Positions 33,624 through 43,092 of a DNA stretch of 64,000 nt are shown here, in pieces; position 1 is the stretch's first letter, and each line of letters begins with the position of its first letter. The DNA lies in NCBI GenBank assembly GCA_051295955.1, contig JBPDWA010000005.1, positions 237,192 to 301,191 of the forward strand, read 5' to 3'. The position numbers were made by a program, and so were the translations under genes. Source of the DNA: Enterococcus faecalis_A (GTDB lineage Bacteria > Bacillota > Bacilli > Lactobacillales > Enterococcaceae). Under the pieces are notes generated by a model that made no database searches, was not told where the DNA came from, and saw only the letters and a program-made list of their open reading frames with translations.

Positions 33624-33952
33624 GCTATTCGCTCCTTTCTTCTATTTTAATCTAATTCTCACAAATGTCAAAATGTTCTAATAGTTTACAAAATATTAGC
33701 TCGTACCAAAGTTGTGGTAACGTATCTTTAACTATTCTATAAGTAAATAGCACATATCACTATAAAACAAGGTATATTCAATGACTTTATACATGGTATA
33801 ACTGTAATTCTCATATTAAAGAGGGCAGCCATAATAGCAAATCAAATTTAGCTTTTTACTTGCCCTGATCAATCTGTTTTCTGCTCAATTAATCCGATTA
33901 CAGGAATCGCTGAAATAATTGAGAATTAAAAATCTAAGGAGGAGGTGATCTC
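33624..33952. promoter_or_regulatory. Rgg-peptide divergent region with extended -10 and compound hairpin
   Basis: The rightward side has an extended -10, TG-G-TATAAC (-10 hexamer 33797-33802), without a good -35, as expected for an activator-dependent promoter. Just before the peptide's ribosome binding site lies a compound inverted repeat: outer arms CTCAATTA (33884-33891) and TAATTGAG (33916-33923), inner arms CGATT (33895-33899) and AATCG (33905-33909). It could be an RNA hairpin that tunes translation, or an operator. Confidence 0.5.
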
Positions 33953-34003
33953 ATGACAAAACTATTCTTAGGCATTATTTGGTACATCGGTTCCGGCTAT
34001 TAA
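33953..34003 (+). CDS. 16-residue hydrophobic peptide, candidate Rgg pheromone
   Basis: ATG 33953 opens a 16-codon frame, MTKLFLGIIWYIGSGY, ending in TAA. Its ribosome binding site TAAGGAGG-AGGTGATC is nearly complementary to the whole 16S 3' end, stronger than any other in the window, which argues for real translation. The peptide has a basic N-terminus, a hydrophobic core (LFLGIIWYIG) and a small polar C-terminus. It lies 48 bases before the S8 protease gene in the same direction and diverges from rgg. This position and the size fit the short hydrophobic peptides (SHP) of Rgg systems, though known SHPs are a few residues longer and carry a conserved acidic residue. It could instead be a leader peptide. 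The gene is likely; the pheromone role is a hypothesis. Confidence 0.6.
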   Translation: MTKLFLGIIWYIGSGY

Positions 34004-34050
34004 TCATCCATCAGATAAATGTTGGGGTCTATTGAAAGGAGTTATTAAAA

Positions 34051-37000
34051 GTGAAAATAAAAACCAAGCAACGGTATCAAAGGCTGGTCTTTCAGCTATT
34101 AGGAATTTTTTTGCTGTTGGGTCCTGGTATTATCAATTTTGCTGCACTTCCTGTTTACGGTGTAACAAAAAACCAACAACAGCAACAAGGAGATCCATCT
34201 GCTTTAGAAAAATTTTATCATGAACAAATCAAAGTAGCTGAGGAGCAAAAAACTCAGGCCTTCTATGAAGCTGCCAGTGCTCAATTGAAGGAACGCGGAT
34301 TAATGGATCCCGAAACGGCCGCAACTGAAGTTGATCCATCACAACGAATTCGTATCGTGGTCCAACTTAGACCAGCAGCTGGTGCTGAGCAACCTACGAC
34401 TGTTGAACCTGACGGCTCTGCTAAGTCAATCGCCGCCATTAATCAAACAGCCAAAACCGTAACAGCTAAGCAAAAAGATGTCAAAAAACAAATTGAAGAA
34501 CTCACAGGCACTAAAGCTCAACGAAGCTTCGGTTATTTAGTGAACGGCTTTTCTATTGATGCCAAAATAAATGACGTGGAAAAAATCAGAAAGCTGCCGC
34601 AAGTTAAATCCGTGACAGCAGCGAAAGTTTACCGGCCAACGGAAGCAGCAGCCAATGAATTAGGTAATGTTCCGGCTGTTTGGGAAAAGTACAAATTAAA
34701 AGGAGAAGGAATGGTCATTTCCATTATTGACACCGGAATTGACTACACGCATAAAGACCTAGTTTTATCCAACACCCAAACGAAAAAACTAACCGAAACC
34801 GCAGTAAACAAATCACAGCAAACACTTGGCTACGGGAAATTTTTCACTGAGAAAGTTCCTTTCGGTCACAACTACGCTGACAACAACGAAAATGTGATTG
34901 ATAATGGCTCCATGCACGGTCAGCATGTTGCCGGTATTGCAGCAGCTAACGGTGCTGTCCAAGGAGTCGCTCCGGAAGCTCAGGTTTTAGCAATGAAGAT
35001 TTTTTCCGACAATACCGCCTATTCTGGCGCTTATAGTGATGCCACCATAGCTGCTATTGAGGATTCTGTTATTTTAGGTGCGGATGTTATCAACATGAGT
35101 ATTGGTAATGTCAGTGCAAATACCGACCCAAACGATCCTGAAGAGCTGGCCATTCAACATGCTACAAAGCTAGGCGTTCTATCTGTTATTTCAGCAGGAA
35201 ATAGTAGTGTTAGCGGTACCGATAATACCCATAGCAATCCACAAAATAAGCTTGGCACCGGAGAATTAAGCACCTTGGGAAGGCCAGGAGTAACCAAAGA
35301 AGCCTTGACCGTTGCCTCTTCTGAAAACTCAATTTTAACAGTAGATACCCTTAGCAGTCCGGACTTTACTTTTACAAGTGAACCGGAACTTAATGGCGCT
35401 GCCAGTGCTTTTATTTTTCCAGAATCAGACTATACAGTATTAACTGGTACTCCTCACCAAGTTGTAGCCGTAGGACTCGGCAAACTCGAAGATTACCAAG
35501 GAAAAGACGTACAAGGAAAAATTGCTTTAATTCAGCGAGGCGAACTTACTTTTAATGAAAAAGTTCATAACGCCAAAGCAGCAGGAGCCATTTCAGCTTT
35601 CATTTATAACAATGTAGATGGCCTTTTAAATAGCATGGGTATCGATGATAAAAGCTTACCTGTAGTTGGCCTATCCAAACAAGACGGTCAACAGCTAGCC
35701 ACCCAAGCCAACGGCCAGCAATTAAGCTTCACCTTTGGCAACGGCCATATAAAAAATAGTGCAGCCGGTAAAATGTCTGATTTTACATCTTGGGGACCAA
35801 CGCCAGAGTTGGACTTTAAACCGGAAATTTCAGCGCCCGGCGGTAATATTTATTCTCTCGCAAATGAAAATACTTATCAAAATAAAAGCGGCACATCAAT
35901 GGCTGCACCATTTGTAGCTGGTGCCCAAGCCCTCATTTACCAAGCGATTAAGCAAAAAAAATTACCATTAGAGGGCCAACAACTGTCGCAATTCGCTAAA
36001 AACTCTGTGATGAATACAGCCATTCCGATGATGGATATCGAACACACTAAAGAGATAATATCTCCAAGACGTCAAGGTTCCGGACAAATAAAAGTTGATC
36101 GGGCTATTGAAAACACTGTCAGTGTAACTGATCCTACTGAAGGGGATGCATCAATTGCCCTGAAAGATATTGACCGGACTACTCAATTTTCCGTCGCATT
36201 GACAAATCACGGCCAGCAAGCTGTGACATATCAGTTTAACGACTTTGGTGGCGTTTATACTCAAGTTACCGATCCAACCAGTAAAGAGCTCTATGATACA
36301 AAAATTTCCGGCGCCACGCTAAGTGCTGATCATAACCGCATTACGGTTCAACCGGGCACTACAGTTAACATTCAATTAACTATTACTTTACCTGATAACT
36401 TCCAAGAACAAAATTTTGTTGAAGGCTATGTTGGATTTGACAGTACAGGCGACGCACCTAACTTAGTCGTTCCTTACCTAGGCTTTTACGGTATTTACAG
36501 CACTGCGCGGATCGTCGATGCACCAATGTATGAACCGGATTCTATCGCGCCTACTCTTTCAGGGCTTCTCATCTCTAACAATTCAACGGTTTTAGCAATC
36601 GACTCTGATCAAAAAGTTCATCCGGACATGCAAATCATCTCACCAAATAATGATCAAGTGGCAGATTACGCACAACCACTCTTGTTCTTGTTAAGAAATT
36701 ATGCTAGCGCTGATTATGCAATTGTTAATGAAAAAGATCAAGTAATTAAACAGCTATATAAAGATATCGACGGTCATAAAGATTACTATAATACTTCTAT
36801 TGGACGTTGGACTTATCACCTAGTTGCTGATGCTGAGTGGGACGGCACCGTTTACGATCAAAAAACCGGTAAAGAGAGAATCGTCCCTGATGGCCAGTAT
36901 CGTTTCAAAATAACCGTCTCTCCTCGAAGTACAGGAGCTGATCAAGTGACCTATCTACCAATTAAGGTCGACACGACACCACCAGACTTTACAGGGTTTA

Positions 37001-39231
37001 CTGTAAATGATGATGGCACGCTAACGCTTAATGCCTCAGATAATTATACTGGTGTAAACTTGAAGGCAGCTATTACCATCAATGAAAAAAAATATTTCAG
37101 TAGTTTGACTAAGGTAGCCGACGGACGTTATCAAACAACTTCATTTAAAGACGAATTAGCAACAGGCAAAAATTTAATTGAAGTAGTAGTAGCTGACCAA
37201 GGTGGCAATACCGCTTATCAACAACAATACACCACTGCCGAAAATAAGGATCACTTGCTGTTATTTAATCTGGAAAAAAATCAAATCATCACCACTAACA
37301 GTAACGGCTACAACGCCAGCAATAACAGCTATACCATTAAAGGTACGTATAAAAATAACGCAATTTTTTATGCAAATAACCATGAAATTACGACCGATGT
37401 CAATGGAGCTTTCACTGCTTCTATACCATTACTAAAGGACACTAATCCAAGCACTCAAGTTACTTTTAGCGAAGATGCATCAGGGCAACAAGTGATTCGT
37501 TCCATTCCAATCCAAGTAGCGATCACACCTCCAGCCCTTACTATAAACGAGGCGAATGCTGCTGAAAGTGAACAACGAAACGTTCAAGGCGATCATTATC
37601 AGCTTTCAGGTACTACCAATGCTACTCGGCTAACTGTTACAAATTTGTCCAACAACGCAGCCTTCAATCTAACGGATGCTATAGAAAACGGGACATTCTC
37701 CGTAGATATTCCACTCGTATTTGGAGAAAACCTGATTCGCATACAAGCCACCGATCAATACGATAATGAAGCAACGAAAATACTGACTATCTACACAACT
37801 AGCAGCACCGCCTATAATGACGAAATTATCTCGTTTGATCAGCTAGGCAACGGTCTAGCATTCATCAATAGCGATAGTTCGGCTTATCAAAAAGAAACAC
37901 AGACATTAACAATTACTGGTCACCTTAACTACCCAGCTAAAGTTTTTAAACTAAACGGAGAAACCGTTCCAGTAAATCCTGATAATTTAAGTTTCCGGTA
38001 TGAGCTGAAAAATATCGCTACAGGTTTTCATACCTTAGCAGCTTATATTCAAGATGAGCGCCTAAATGACGGAAAGCCTGTCGTAGATTATGGCTACTCA
38101 TTTTGTATAGATACTATTCTACCAACCTTATCTGTCCTAGGAGCAGCCAGTGATGAACGTGGTACCTTAAAAGTTTATACCAATCAAAATCCATATACGA
38201 TTAAAGCTCAAATAACTGATAATTTATCCGGCTATTCACTAAAAATCAATCATAATACCGTTTATAGCGACATTAATTATAATACGTATGATGAGGCTTT
38301 CTTCGCCGGACGGTCAGCCGTAAATGTAGACTATCCTCTGGAGTTGCAAGATGGAATGAATCATATCCAATTGGAAGCAATCGATGCTTTTAATAATCAA
38401 TCTACCTTAGCACTTTCAATTGATTATCACGTGGCTCAGTTAGCAGCTCCCCAAGTAACTGCTTCTACAACGCAGTTGACCAAGCAACCCGTGACATTGA
38501 AATTAGCGAAACTAGCAAATACTAAATTATATTATTCCATAGATAACCAAACGTGGATGACAGCTGAAGATACGCTGACTGTCACCAAAAACCAAACACT
38601 TGCCTTTAAATTTATAGATCAATACGGCAACGAATCACCAGTTACCAGTTACCAAATTAACAATATTCGTACCTGCATAGCAGCTGAACCAACTATTACG
38701 GTCAAACCAGCTCAAGATAAGCGTTCCGTTAAGATGATCCTCGATTACGCTAGCCCACTTGCCACAGAACATGCAGAGGATACCCATTTAGCTTATAGTT
38801 TAGATGAGGGCAAAACATGGCAAGATTATACAAAGCCCGTAACGATTAATCAATCATTAACGTTATTTGCTAAAACATACGACGACGCCGGCAATGAAAG
38901 CTCCATATTTAAAGAGACCATCGTCATTCCTAAAGAAAACCAAGAGCAAGAAACTAATGAAACGCCACGCAAGCCTGGAAGTTCGACTAATAAGCCGACC
39001 GCTGAACCAACTAAAGAAGCAGCCAACCAAGCACCTGCTAATTCCAATAAAACAATCAGCATTGGTAATCAACCAGCAGCACTTGGCTCCAACGGACAAG
39101 ACAGCACCTACTCCGGCGTTCGCCGTCTATTAAATACCGGTACGAAAAATTCTTTCCCACTGATTTTTATCGGTTTATTTCTAATTGCTGTAGTAGTCAT
39201 CTCCTACTTCCGTAAAAAAAAGACTCGATAA
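34051..39231 (+). CDS. Cell-surface subtilase (S8 family), multidomain
   Basis: A 1726-residue cell-envelope protease of the lactocepin/C5a-peptidase type. After a signal peptide (about 1-37) comes an I9-like prodomain (about 98-195). The subtilase domain has Asp227 in SIIDTGID, His289 in MHGQHVAG and Ser616 in SGTSMAAP. A protease-associated (PA) insert lies between about 450 and 560, where QRGELTFNEK and AGAISAFIYNN are typical. Several Fn3/Ig-like modules follow to residue 1620. The Pro/Glu/Thr-rich stalk leads to a C-terminal membrane segment and KKKTR tail. The expected LPxTG reads LLNTG. The GTG start has AAAGGAG at nine bases. It is co-directional with the peptide gene and probably co-transcribed. 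Substrates may be casein-like or host proteins, or the peptide itself. Confidence 0.93.
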   Translation: MKIKTKQRYQRLVFQLLGIFLLLGPGIINFAALPVYGVTKNQQQQQGDPSALEKFYHEQIKVAEEQKTQAFYEAASAQLKERGLMDPETAATEVDPSQRIRIVVQLRPAAGAEQPTTVEPDGSAKSIAAINQTAKTVTAKQKDVKKQIEELTGTKAQRSFGYLVNGFSIDAKINDVEKIRKLPQVKSVTAAKVYRPTEAAANELGNVPAVWEKYKLKGEGMVISIIDTGIDYTHKDLVLSNTQTKKLTETAVNKSQQTLGYGKFFTEKVPFGHNYADNNENVIDNGSMHGQHVAGIAAANGAVQGVAPEAQVLAMKIFSDNTAYSGAYSDATIAAIEDSVILGADVINMSIGNVSANTDPNDPEELAIQHATKLGVLSVISAGNSSVSGTDNTHSNPQNKLGTGELSTLGRPGVTKEALTVASSENSILTVDTLSSPDFTFTSEPELNGAASAFIFPESDYTVLTGTPHQVVAVGLGKLEDYQGKDVQGKIALIQRGELTFNEKVHNAKAAGAISAFIYNNVDGLLNSMGIDDKSLPVVGLSKQDGQQLATQANGQQLSFTFGNGHIKNSAAGKMSDFTSWGPTPELDFKPEISAPGGNIYSLANENTYQNKSGTSMAAPFVAGAQALIYQAIKQKKLPLEGQQLSQFAKNSVMNTAIPMMDIEHTKEIISPRRQGSGQIKVDRAIENTVSVTDPTEGDASIALKDIDRTTQFSVALTNHGQQAVTYQFNDFGGVYTQVTDPTSKELYDTKISGATLSADHNRITVQPGTTVNIQLTITLPDNFQEQNFVEGYVGFDSTGDAPNLVVPYLGFYGIYSTARIVDAPMYEPDSIAPTLSGLLISNNSTVLAIDSDQKVHPDMQIISPNNDQVADYAQPLLFLLRNYASADYAIVNEKDQVIKQLYKDIDGHKDYYNTSIGRWTYHLVADAEWDGTVYDQKTGKERIVPDGQYRFKITVSPRSTGADQVTYLPIKVDTTPPDFTGFTVNDDGTLTLNASDNYTGVNLKAAITINEKKYFSSLTKVADGRYQTTSFKDELATGKNLIEVVVADQGGNTAYQQQYTTAENKDHLLLFNLEKNQIITTNSNGYNASNNSYTIKGTYKNNAIFYANNHEITTDVNGAFTASIPLLKDTNPSTQVTFSEDASGQQVIRSIPIQVAITPPALTINEANAAESEQRNVQGDHYQLSGTTNATRLTVTNLSNNAAFNLTDAIENGTFSVDIPLVFGENLIRIQATDQYDNEATKILTIYTTSSTAYNDEIISFDQLGNGLAFINSDSSAYQKETQTLTITGHLNYPAKVFKLNGETVPVNPDNLSFRYELKNIATGFHTLAAYIQDERLNDGKPVVDYGYSFCIDTILPTLSVLGAASDERGTLKVYTNQNPYTIKAQITDNLSGYSLKINHNTVYSDINYNTYDEAFFAGRSAVNVDYPLELQDGMNHIQLEAIDAFNNQSTLALSIDYHVAQLAAPQVTASTTQLTKQPVTLKLAKLANTKLYYSIDNQTWMTAEDTLTVTKNQTLAFKFIDQYGNESPVTSYQINNIRTCIAAEPTITVKPAQDKRSVKMILDYASPLATEHAEDTHLAYSLDEGKTWQDYTKPVTINQSLTLFAKTYDDAGNESSIFKETIVIPKENQEQETNETPRKPGSSTNKPTAEPTKEAANQAPANSNKTISIGNQPAALGSNGQDSTYSGVRRLLNTGTKNSFPLIFIGLFLIAVVVISYFRKKKTR

Positions 39232-39285
39232 AAGTTAGACGTACACTACGTATCAAACTGGTAAAATAACTGAATATTAAACAAA

Positions 39286-39329
39286 TTAGGGATTGGGCCA
39301 ATGTCATACAAACAAAGCCCAATCCCTAA
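39286..39329. terminator. Hairpin after the subtilase gene
   Basis: TTAGGGATTGGGC (39286-39298) pairs perfectly with GCCCAATCCCTAA (39317-39329). No T-run follows on the plus strand and a broken one on the minus strand, so efficiency is uncertain. The rest of 39232-39558 shows nothing. Confidence 0.6.
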
Positions 39330-39558
39330 AAATTATCCAAACAGCTAGCAGTGTAACCTGATACAGAAAATAGTCCTCACTATCTCCATCTGCTACTATT
39401 CTTTATCTATTCTGCCGGTAGCTGCTAGTTATTATAAAACTCGGTTTAAGCATAGCTGGTCTTTGCCCGACGGTAGCCAATGCTTTAGTTTAAAACTTGA
39501 AAATGCCAAGGATCACAATATTTGTTTCACTTATTCCCTACGACCCATTAATAAGTGC

Positions 39559-40338
39559 TTACCATAAAATTTGAACACCATTATAAATGTTAATAAATAA
39601 AACAGCTAAGATTACCAATTGAAAGACGAGGGTTACTTTTTTTTCTGAAAGCACCGTACTAAATTGGGTTCCTAACAAACCACCAATGATAGCTGCCGGA
39701 ATAATATAAAATAACATAGATAAATCGTAATGCGCAAAGCCCGTTGCCAATGCAATTGTCACCAATTTAGCGAATTGAGAGAAAAAGATCGTACAAATGG
39801 AATACATCGTAGCTGCTTTAATTGGCAAAGCAAACAATAACATAAGCAATGACACGTTGATCGGCCCCCCGCCAATGCCCAACAAACTGGCTAAAAAACC
39901 CAATAGCAAGCCACAAGTAAAGTACCAGATCAAAGAAGATAATCGAAAACTACGCCAATTATATTTACTGTAAAGAAAAGCAAAGAGCAGCGTTAAAATG
40001 GTCAAAATAATTTGAATCAGCATAACGATTTCCTCATTTTGAAACCATTTCAAACATTTGTCGAAAGCGACATTTCCCAAAATACCGCCCAAAATAGCAC
40101 CGACAGAAACCCAAGCTACAATTTTCCAATTGAATTTTTTGCCGCCAGATAGCTGTCGACCTGTTGAGACAATCGCCATCGTAAACACTGCAGTAGCTGA
40201 GTAAAATGAAATAGCCGCCACTGAATGAGCGCCGATAACATCAAAAATAGGCTTAATGAGGACACCGCCGCCCATCCCTGAAATAGCACCAACTGTATTA
40301 GCTACTACGATCACTACAAAATACAAAATACCAATCAT
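39559..40338 (-). CDS. TauE/SafE family anion exporter
   Basis: A 259-residue membrane protein of the TauE/SafE (DUF81) family with about eight helices; the two repeats carry the family motif, GAISGMGGGVLIKP (near residue 20) and FLASLLGIGGGPINV (near 150). Family members export sulfite, sulfoacetate or related organosulfur anions, and some are of unknown substrate. ATG 40338 overlaps the maturase stop codon (ATGA), a strong coupling signal; a longer frame upstream is overlapped by the maturase gene. As the last gene of the second sulfatase module it probably disposes of sulfate or a sulfite-type product. The substrate is inferred. Confidence 0.85.
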   Translation of the reverse strand: MIGILYFVVIVVANTVGAISGMGGGVLIKPIFDVIGAHSVAAISFYSATAVFTMAIVSTGRQLSGGKKFNWKIVAWVSVGAILGGILGNVAFDKCLKWFQNEEIVMLIQIILTILTLLFAFLYSKYNWRSFRLSSLIWYFTCGLLLGFLASLLGIGGGPINVSLLMLLFALPIKAATMYSICTIFFSQFAKLVTIALATGFAHYDLSMLFYIIPAAIIGGLLGTQFSTVLSEKKVTLVFQLVILAVLFINIYNGVQILW

Positions 40339-41450
40339 ACCCTTTGTCCTTTCTGTACATACTGAATAATTCGTTCGATATTTGGCAGGAATTCTTTTAA
40401 AAGCTGCTGATAGCCGCAAAAACCGTTTGAGTCCACATAAACCGCATCACGCATCCGCTTACAACCACCTTGACACATCTTCATGAAAGGACAAGTCTGG
40501 CATTCAGCTGGTAACGGCGGTTTCTCGCACACAAATAAATGAGAAAGATCCTGTTCAAATAGTTCTCGCAAAGACTGTTCCTGAATGTACCCTAAACGAT
40601 AGTTGTCCAATACATAAAAATCACAAGGATAAACACTGCCGTCTGCTTCAATAACGTACTGCACTTGACAATTTCCTAAAATCCCGCAAGCTGTTACTTG
40701 TTGATGGACCAATAAGTTCATCAAGTCATCAAACAGCTTAATACTGATATAATTTCCTGTTGCCAATTCGGCTAGCCAAAATTGAAGAATTTGGTGATAA
40801 AAATCAGCAAAACCTCTAGGCGTCAACCCATGGCTGTTGGGTGTTTTTGCATCCAAATCATCCAAGCACGGAATGAATTGAACGTAGCGAATCTTTTGCT
40901 CTTTGATAAACTGAAAGACCCTTTTAGCTTCCTTTGCTAACGAATGGGTTAACACACATAAGACATTGTATTCTATTCCATATTGATCGAATAACTTTTT
41001 CGTTTGTAATACTCGTTGAAAGGTACCTCGCCCACGAGCATCCAAGCGATTCAAATCATGATAAAGCGGATGACCGTCAATTGACAGTCCTACTAAAAAT
41101 TGATGTTCTTTTAAAAATTGACACCAGCGCTCATTGATCATCATTCCATTCGTTTGAATAACATAGTGTACATGTACTTGTTTATTTTGTGCTTGAACCA
41201 GTTCAACAAAGTGACGAAAATAGCTTAAGCCAGCTAGCGTTGGCTCGCCACCCTGAAAAGCCAGCGTTACATGATCCCCATCGTTTAGGTCAACAAAAAT
41301 CTGTTCAATCATTTTTTCGGCGACTTCATGCTTCATTTTTCCGTAAGATTGAACCTCTCTTAAAGAGCTGACATTTGCATAAAAGCAATACTGACAGCGC
41401 AAATTACACAATGAAGAAGCTGGTTTTATTAACACTGAGATATGCTTCAT
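40335..41450 (-). CDS. Anaerobic sulfatase-maturating radical SAM enzyme
   Basis: A 371-residue radical-SAM protein that converts the active-site Cys of sulfatases to formylglycine (anSME). The [4Fe-4S]-SAM motif is C-x3-C-x2-C at residues 15, 19 and 22 (SSLCNLRCQYCFYA). The C-terminal SPASM part has the cysteine-rich cluster CQTCPFMKMCQGGC plus CGILGNC and CGYQQ. Downstream of the second sulfatase gene by 76 bases, it is the only maturase in the window, so it may serve both Cys-type sulfatases. Oxygen sensitivity of such enzymes suggests activity in low-oxygen niches such as the gut. Confidence 0.93.
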   Translation of the reverse strand: MKHISVLIKPASSLCNLRCQYCFYANVSSLREVQSYGKMKHEVAEKMIEQIFVDLNDGDHVTLAFQGGEPTLAGLSYFRHFVELVQAQNKQVHVHYVIQTNGMMINERWCQFLKEHQFLVGLSIDGHPLYHDLNRLDARGRGTFQRVLQTKKLFDQYGIEYNVLCVLTHSLAKEAKRVFQFIKEQKIRYVQFIPCLDDLDAKTPNSHGLTPRGFADFYHQILQFWLAELATGNYISIKLFDDLMNLLVHQQVTACGILGNCQVQYVIEADGSVYPCDFYVLDNYRLGYIQEQSLRELFEQDLSHLFVCEKPPLPAECQTCPFMKMCQGGCKRMRDAVYVDSNGFCGYQQLLKEFLPNIERIIQYVQKGQRV

Positions 41451-41526
41451 AACAATCCCTCAATTCTGCCTACTGAATAGTTGATCCACTTAGAATATAA
41501 ATCTTTGCCTTTAAATAACCGACACG

Positions 41527-43005
41527 TCATCGTATATTATCAAGACCTAAACGAAGATATTCACTTTGAGGAGCTTCAATTTTATGCATCAGCTGTATGA
41601 GTTTATCAATCATTGCTTGTTCAACTTCCAAATCAGCTAAAGGATTTTTTTGTAATGGATCTTCTTGCAAATCGAAAAGCAAATGACCAATTGAATAAGA
41701 ATCAATATACGTGGAAACCTCAATTTCCGTGTAAGGATATTGATTAGTAAAACGATTGCCTGGCTGTAAGACCATAGTATCCAACATGTCTTTTGATAAA
41801 AAGCCGCGCATTTGGCTGTAGTTCAAAGTTTGAATAGTCATTGGGCCATTATCAGGATTGACGGAAGCTCGCATATAAACATAGCGACCATCATAGACAC
41901 TGACATGTCCGCCGTTCGTACCGAAAATAATCCAATCGTGCAGCGTCTCTTGCTCCTGTCGTAAAGCCGGCAACAAGGAATTGCCGTCCATATCCAAATG
42001 ATTATCAATTCCGAAAAAGTCTAAAAGTGTGGCCGGAATATCAATCGTTTGGCTAAGCGCTTGACAACGAGTTCCCCTTTGAACATCTGGGTAACTGATG
42101 AAAAATGGCAAATGAATAACTTCTTCATACATCGGTGCCACGTTCTTACCTAGCCAGTCATGTTCTCCCAATAAAAACCCATGGTCGGTATTAACGATAA
42201 TCAGAGTATCTTCCCACATTTGATTTTGCTCAATGAAATCCAGCACTCTACCTAAGTGATGATCACACATAGTAATTAAAGCCGCGTATTCTCTTTGTAA
42301 TTCAACTAAGTCTTCAGGAGCTACATCTTCTGTCACTCGGCCATACTTAGGCCAAAAATAAGGCGCAGACGACGGCTGTTCGGTGTATAATTTCCGATAT
42401 TTTTCCGGTACGTAAAATGGTTCATGAGGGTCAAAGCATTCGATTTGTAAAAACCAGTTGTCCTCAGATTGATACGCTTCCAAAAATTCCAAGCCTGCTT
42501 GGATCGTCTGCACGCTAGACAGCTCTTCTTCTTTGGTTTGCCGCGTACGGTTTGCGAAGTGTTGTTCCACTGAAAGACCGGTTTTATTTAGCGGATGCAC
42601 CGGTGCATGTTCTGCTCCGTGAATTCGCGGTACCCAACGATCGCCTTCTTGCCCGCGGAATCCTTCCCAAGTGGAATAACGGTTGTGATAAGTAGCGCCG
42701 CCGTCTTCAAAGTAATGAGAATGATCCGTCACTAAATGGCAATAGATACCATTTTTTTGTAAAACATCAAAAATTGAATGGTCAAATGGTTCTAACTGCC
42801 CCCATATCCGATGCAAAAAGTTGTAGCGACCGGTATGCAATTCTCTACGTGCAGGCATACATGGCATACTGCCTCCATAAAAATTATCGAAGGTCACAGT
42901 TTTTTCTCGTAAACGATCAAAATTCGGTGTTTGCATCCAATCATTGCCATAATTAGATAAAAATTCTCGTGACAATGTATCAAACATTAACATAATTGCC
43001 CGCAT
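41527..43005 (-). CDS. Cytoplasmic sulfatase with formylglycine motif (module 2)
   Basis: A 492-residue sulfatase with the formylglycine motif C-M-P-A-R, Cys49 to Arg53, in GGSMPCMPARRELHTGR. The N-terminal metal strand is AIMLMFDTLSREF, and later IIVNTDHGFLLGEHDWLGK carries conserved Asp-His and Lys. No signal peptide is present. ATG 43005 has GGAGGA five bases upstream; the longer in-frame extension has no support. It lies 87 bases after the PTS gene and 76 before the maturase gene. It differs clearly from the module 1 sulfatase, so the two probably act on different sulfate esters. The N-terminal part of the family alone cannot specify the sugar. Confidence 0.9.
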   Translation of the reverse strand: MRAIMLMFDTLSREFLSNYGNDWMQTPNFDRLREKTVTFDNFYGGSMPCMPARRELHTGRYNFLHRIWGQLEPFDHSIFDVLQKNGIYCHLVTDHSHYFEDGGATYHNRYSTWEGFRGQEGDRWVPRIHGAEHAPVHPLNKTGLSVEQHFANRTRQTKEEELSSVQTIQAGLEFLEAYQSEDNWFLQIECFDPHEPFYVPEKYRKLYTEQPSSAPYFWPKYGRVTEDVAPEDLVELQREYAALITMCDHHLGRVLDFIEQNQMWEDTLIIVNTDHGFLLGEHDWLGKNVAPMYEEVIHLPFFISYPDVQRGTRCQALSQTIDIPATLLDFFGIDNHLDMDGNSLLPALRQEQETLHDWIIFGTNGGHVSVYDGRYVYMRASVNPDNGPMTIQTLNYSQMRGFLSKDMLDTMVLQPGNRFTNQYPYTEIEVSTYIDSYSIGHLLFDLQEDPLQKNPLADLEVEQAMIDKLIQLMHKIEAPQSEYLRLGLDNIR

Positions 43006-43092
43006 ACTATTCCTCCTTTTTGAATAAAATAAACAGTAGGTAGCTCGCATTTTTGAAACAAACATTTTGTCTGCCAGCTGTCTTTTTATCTT

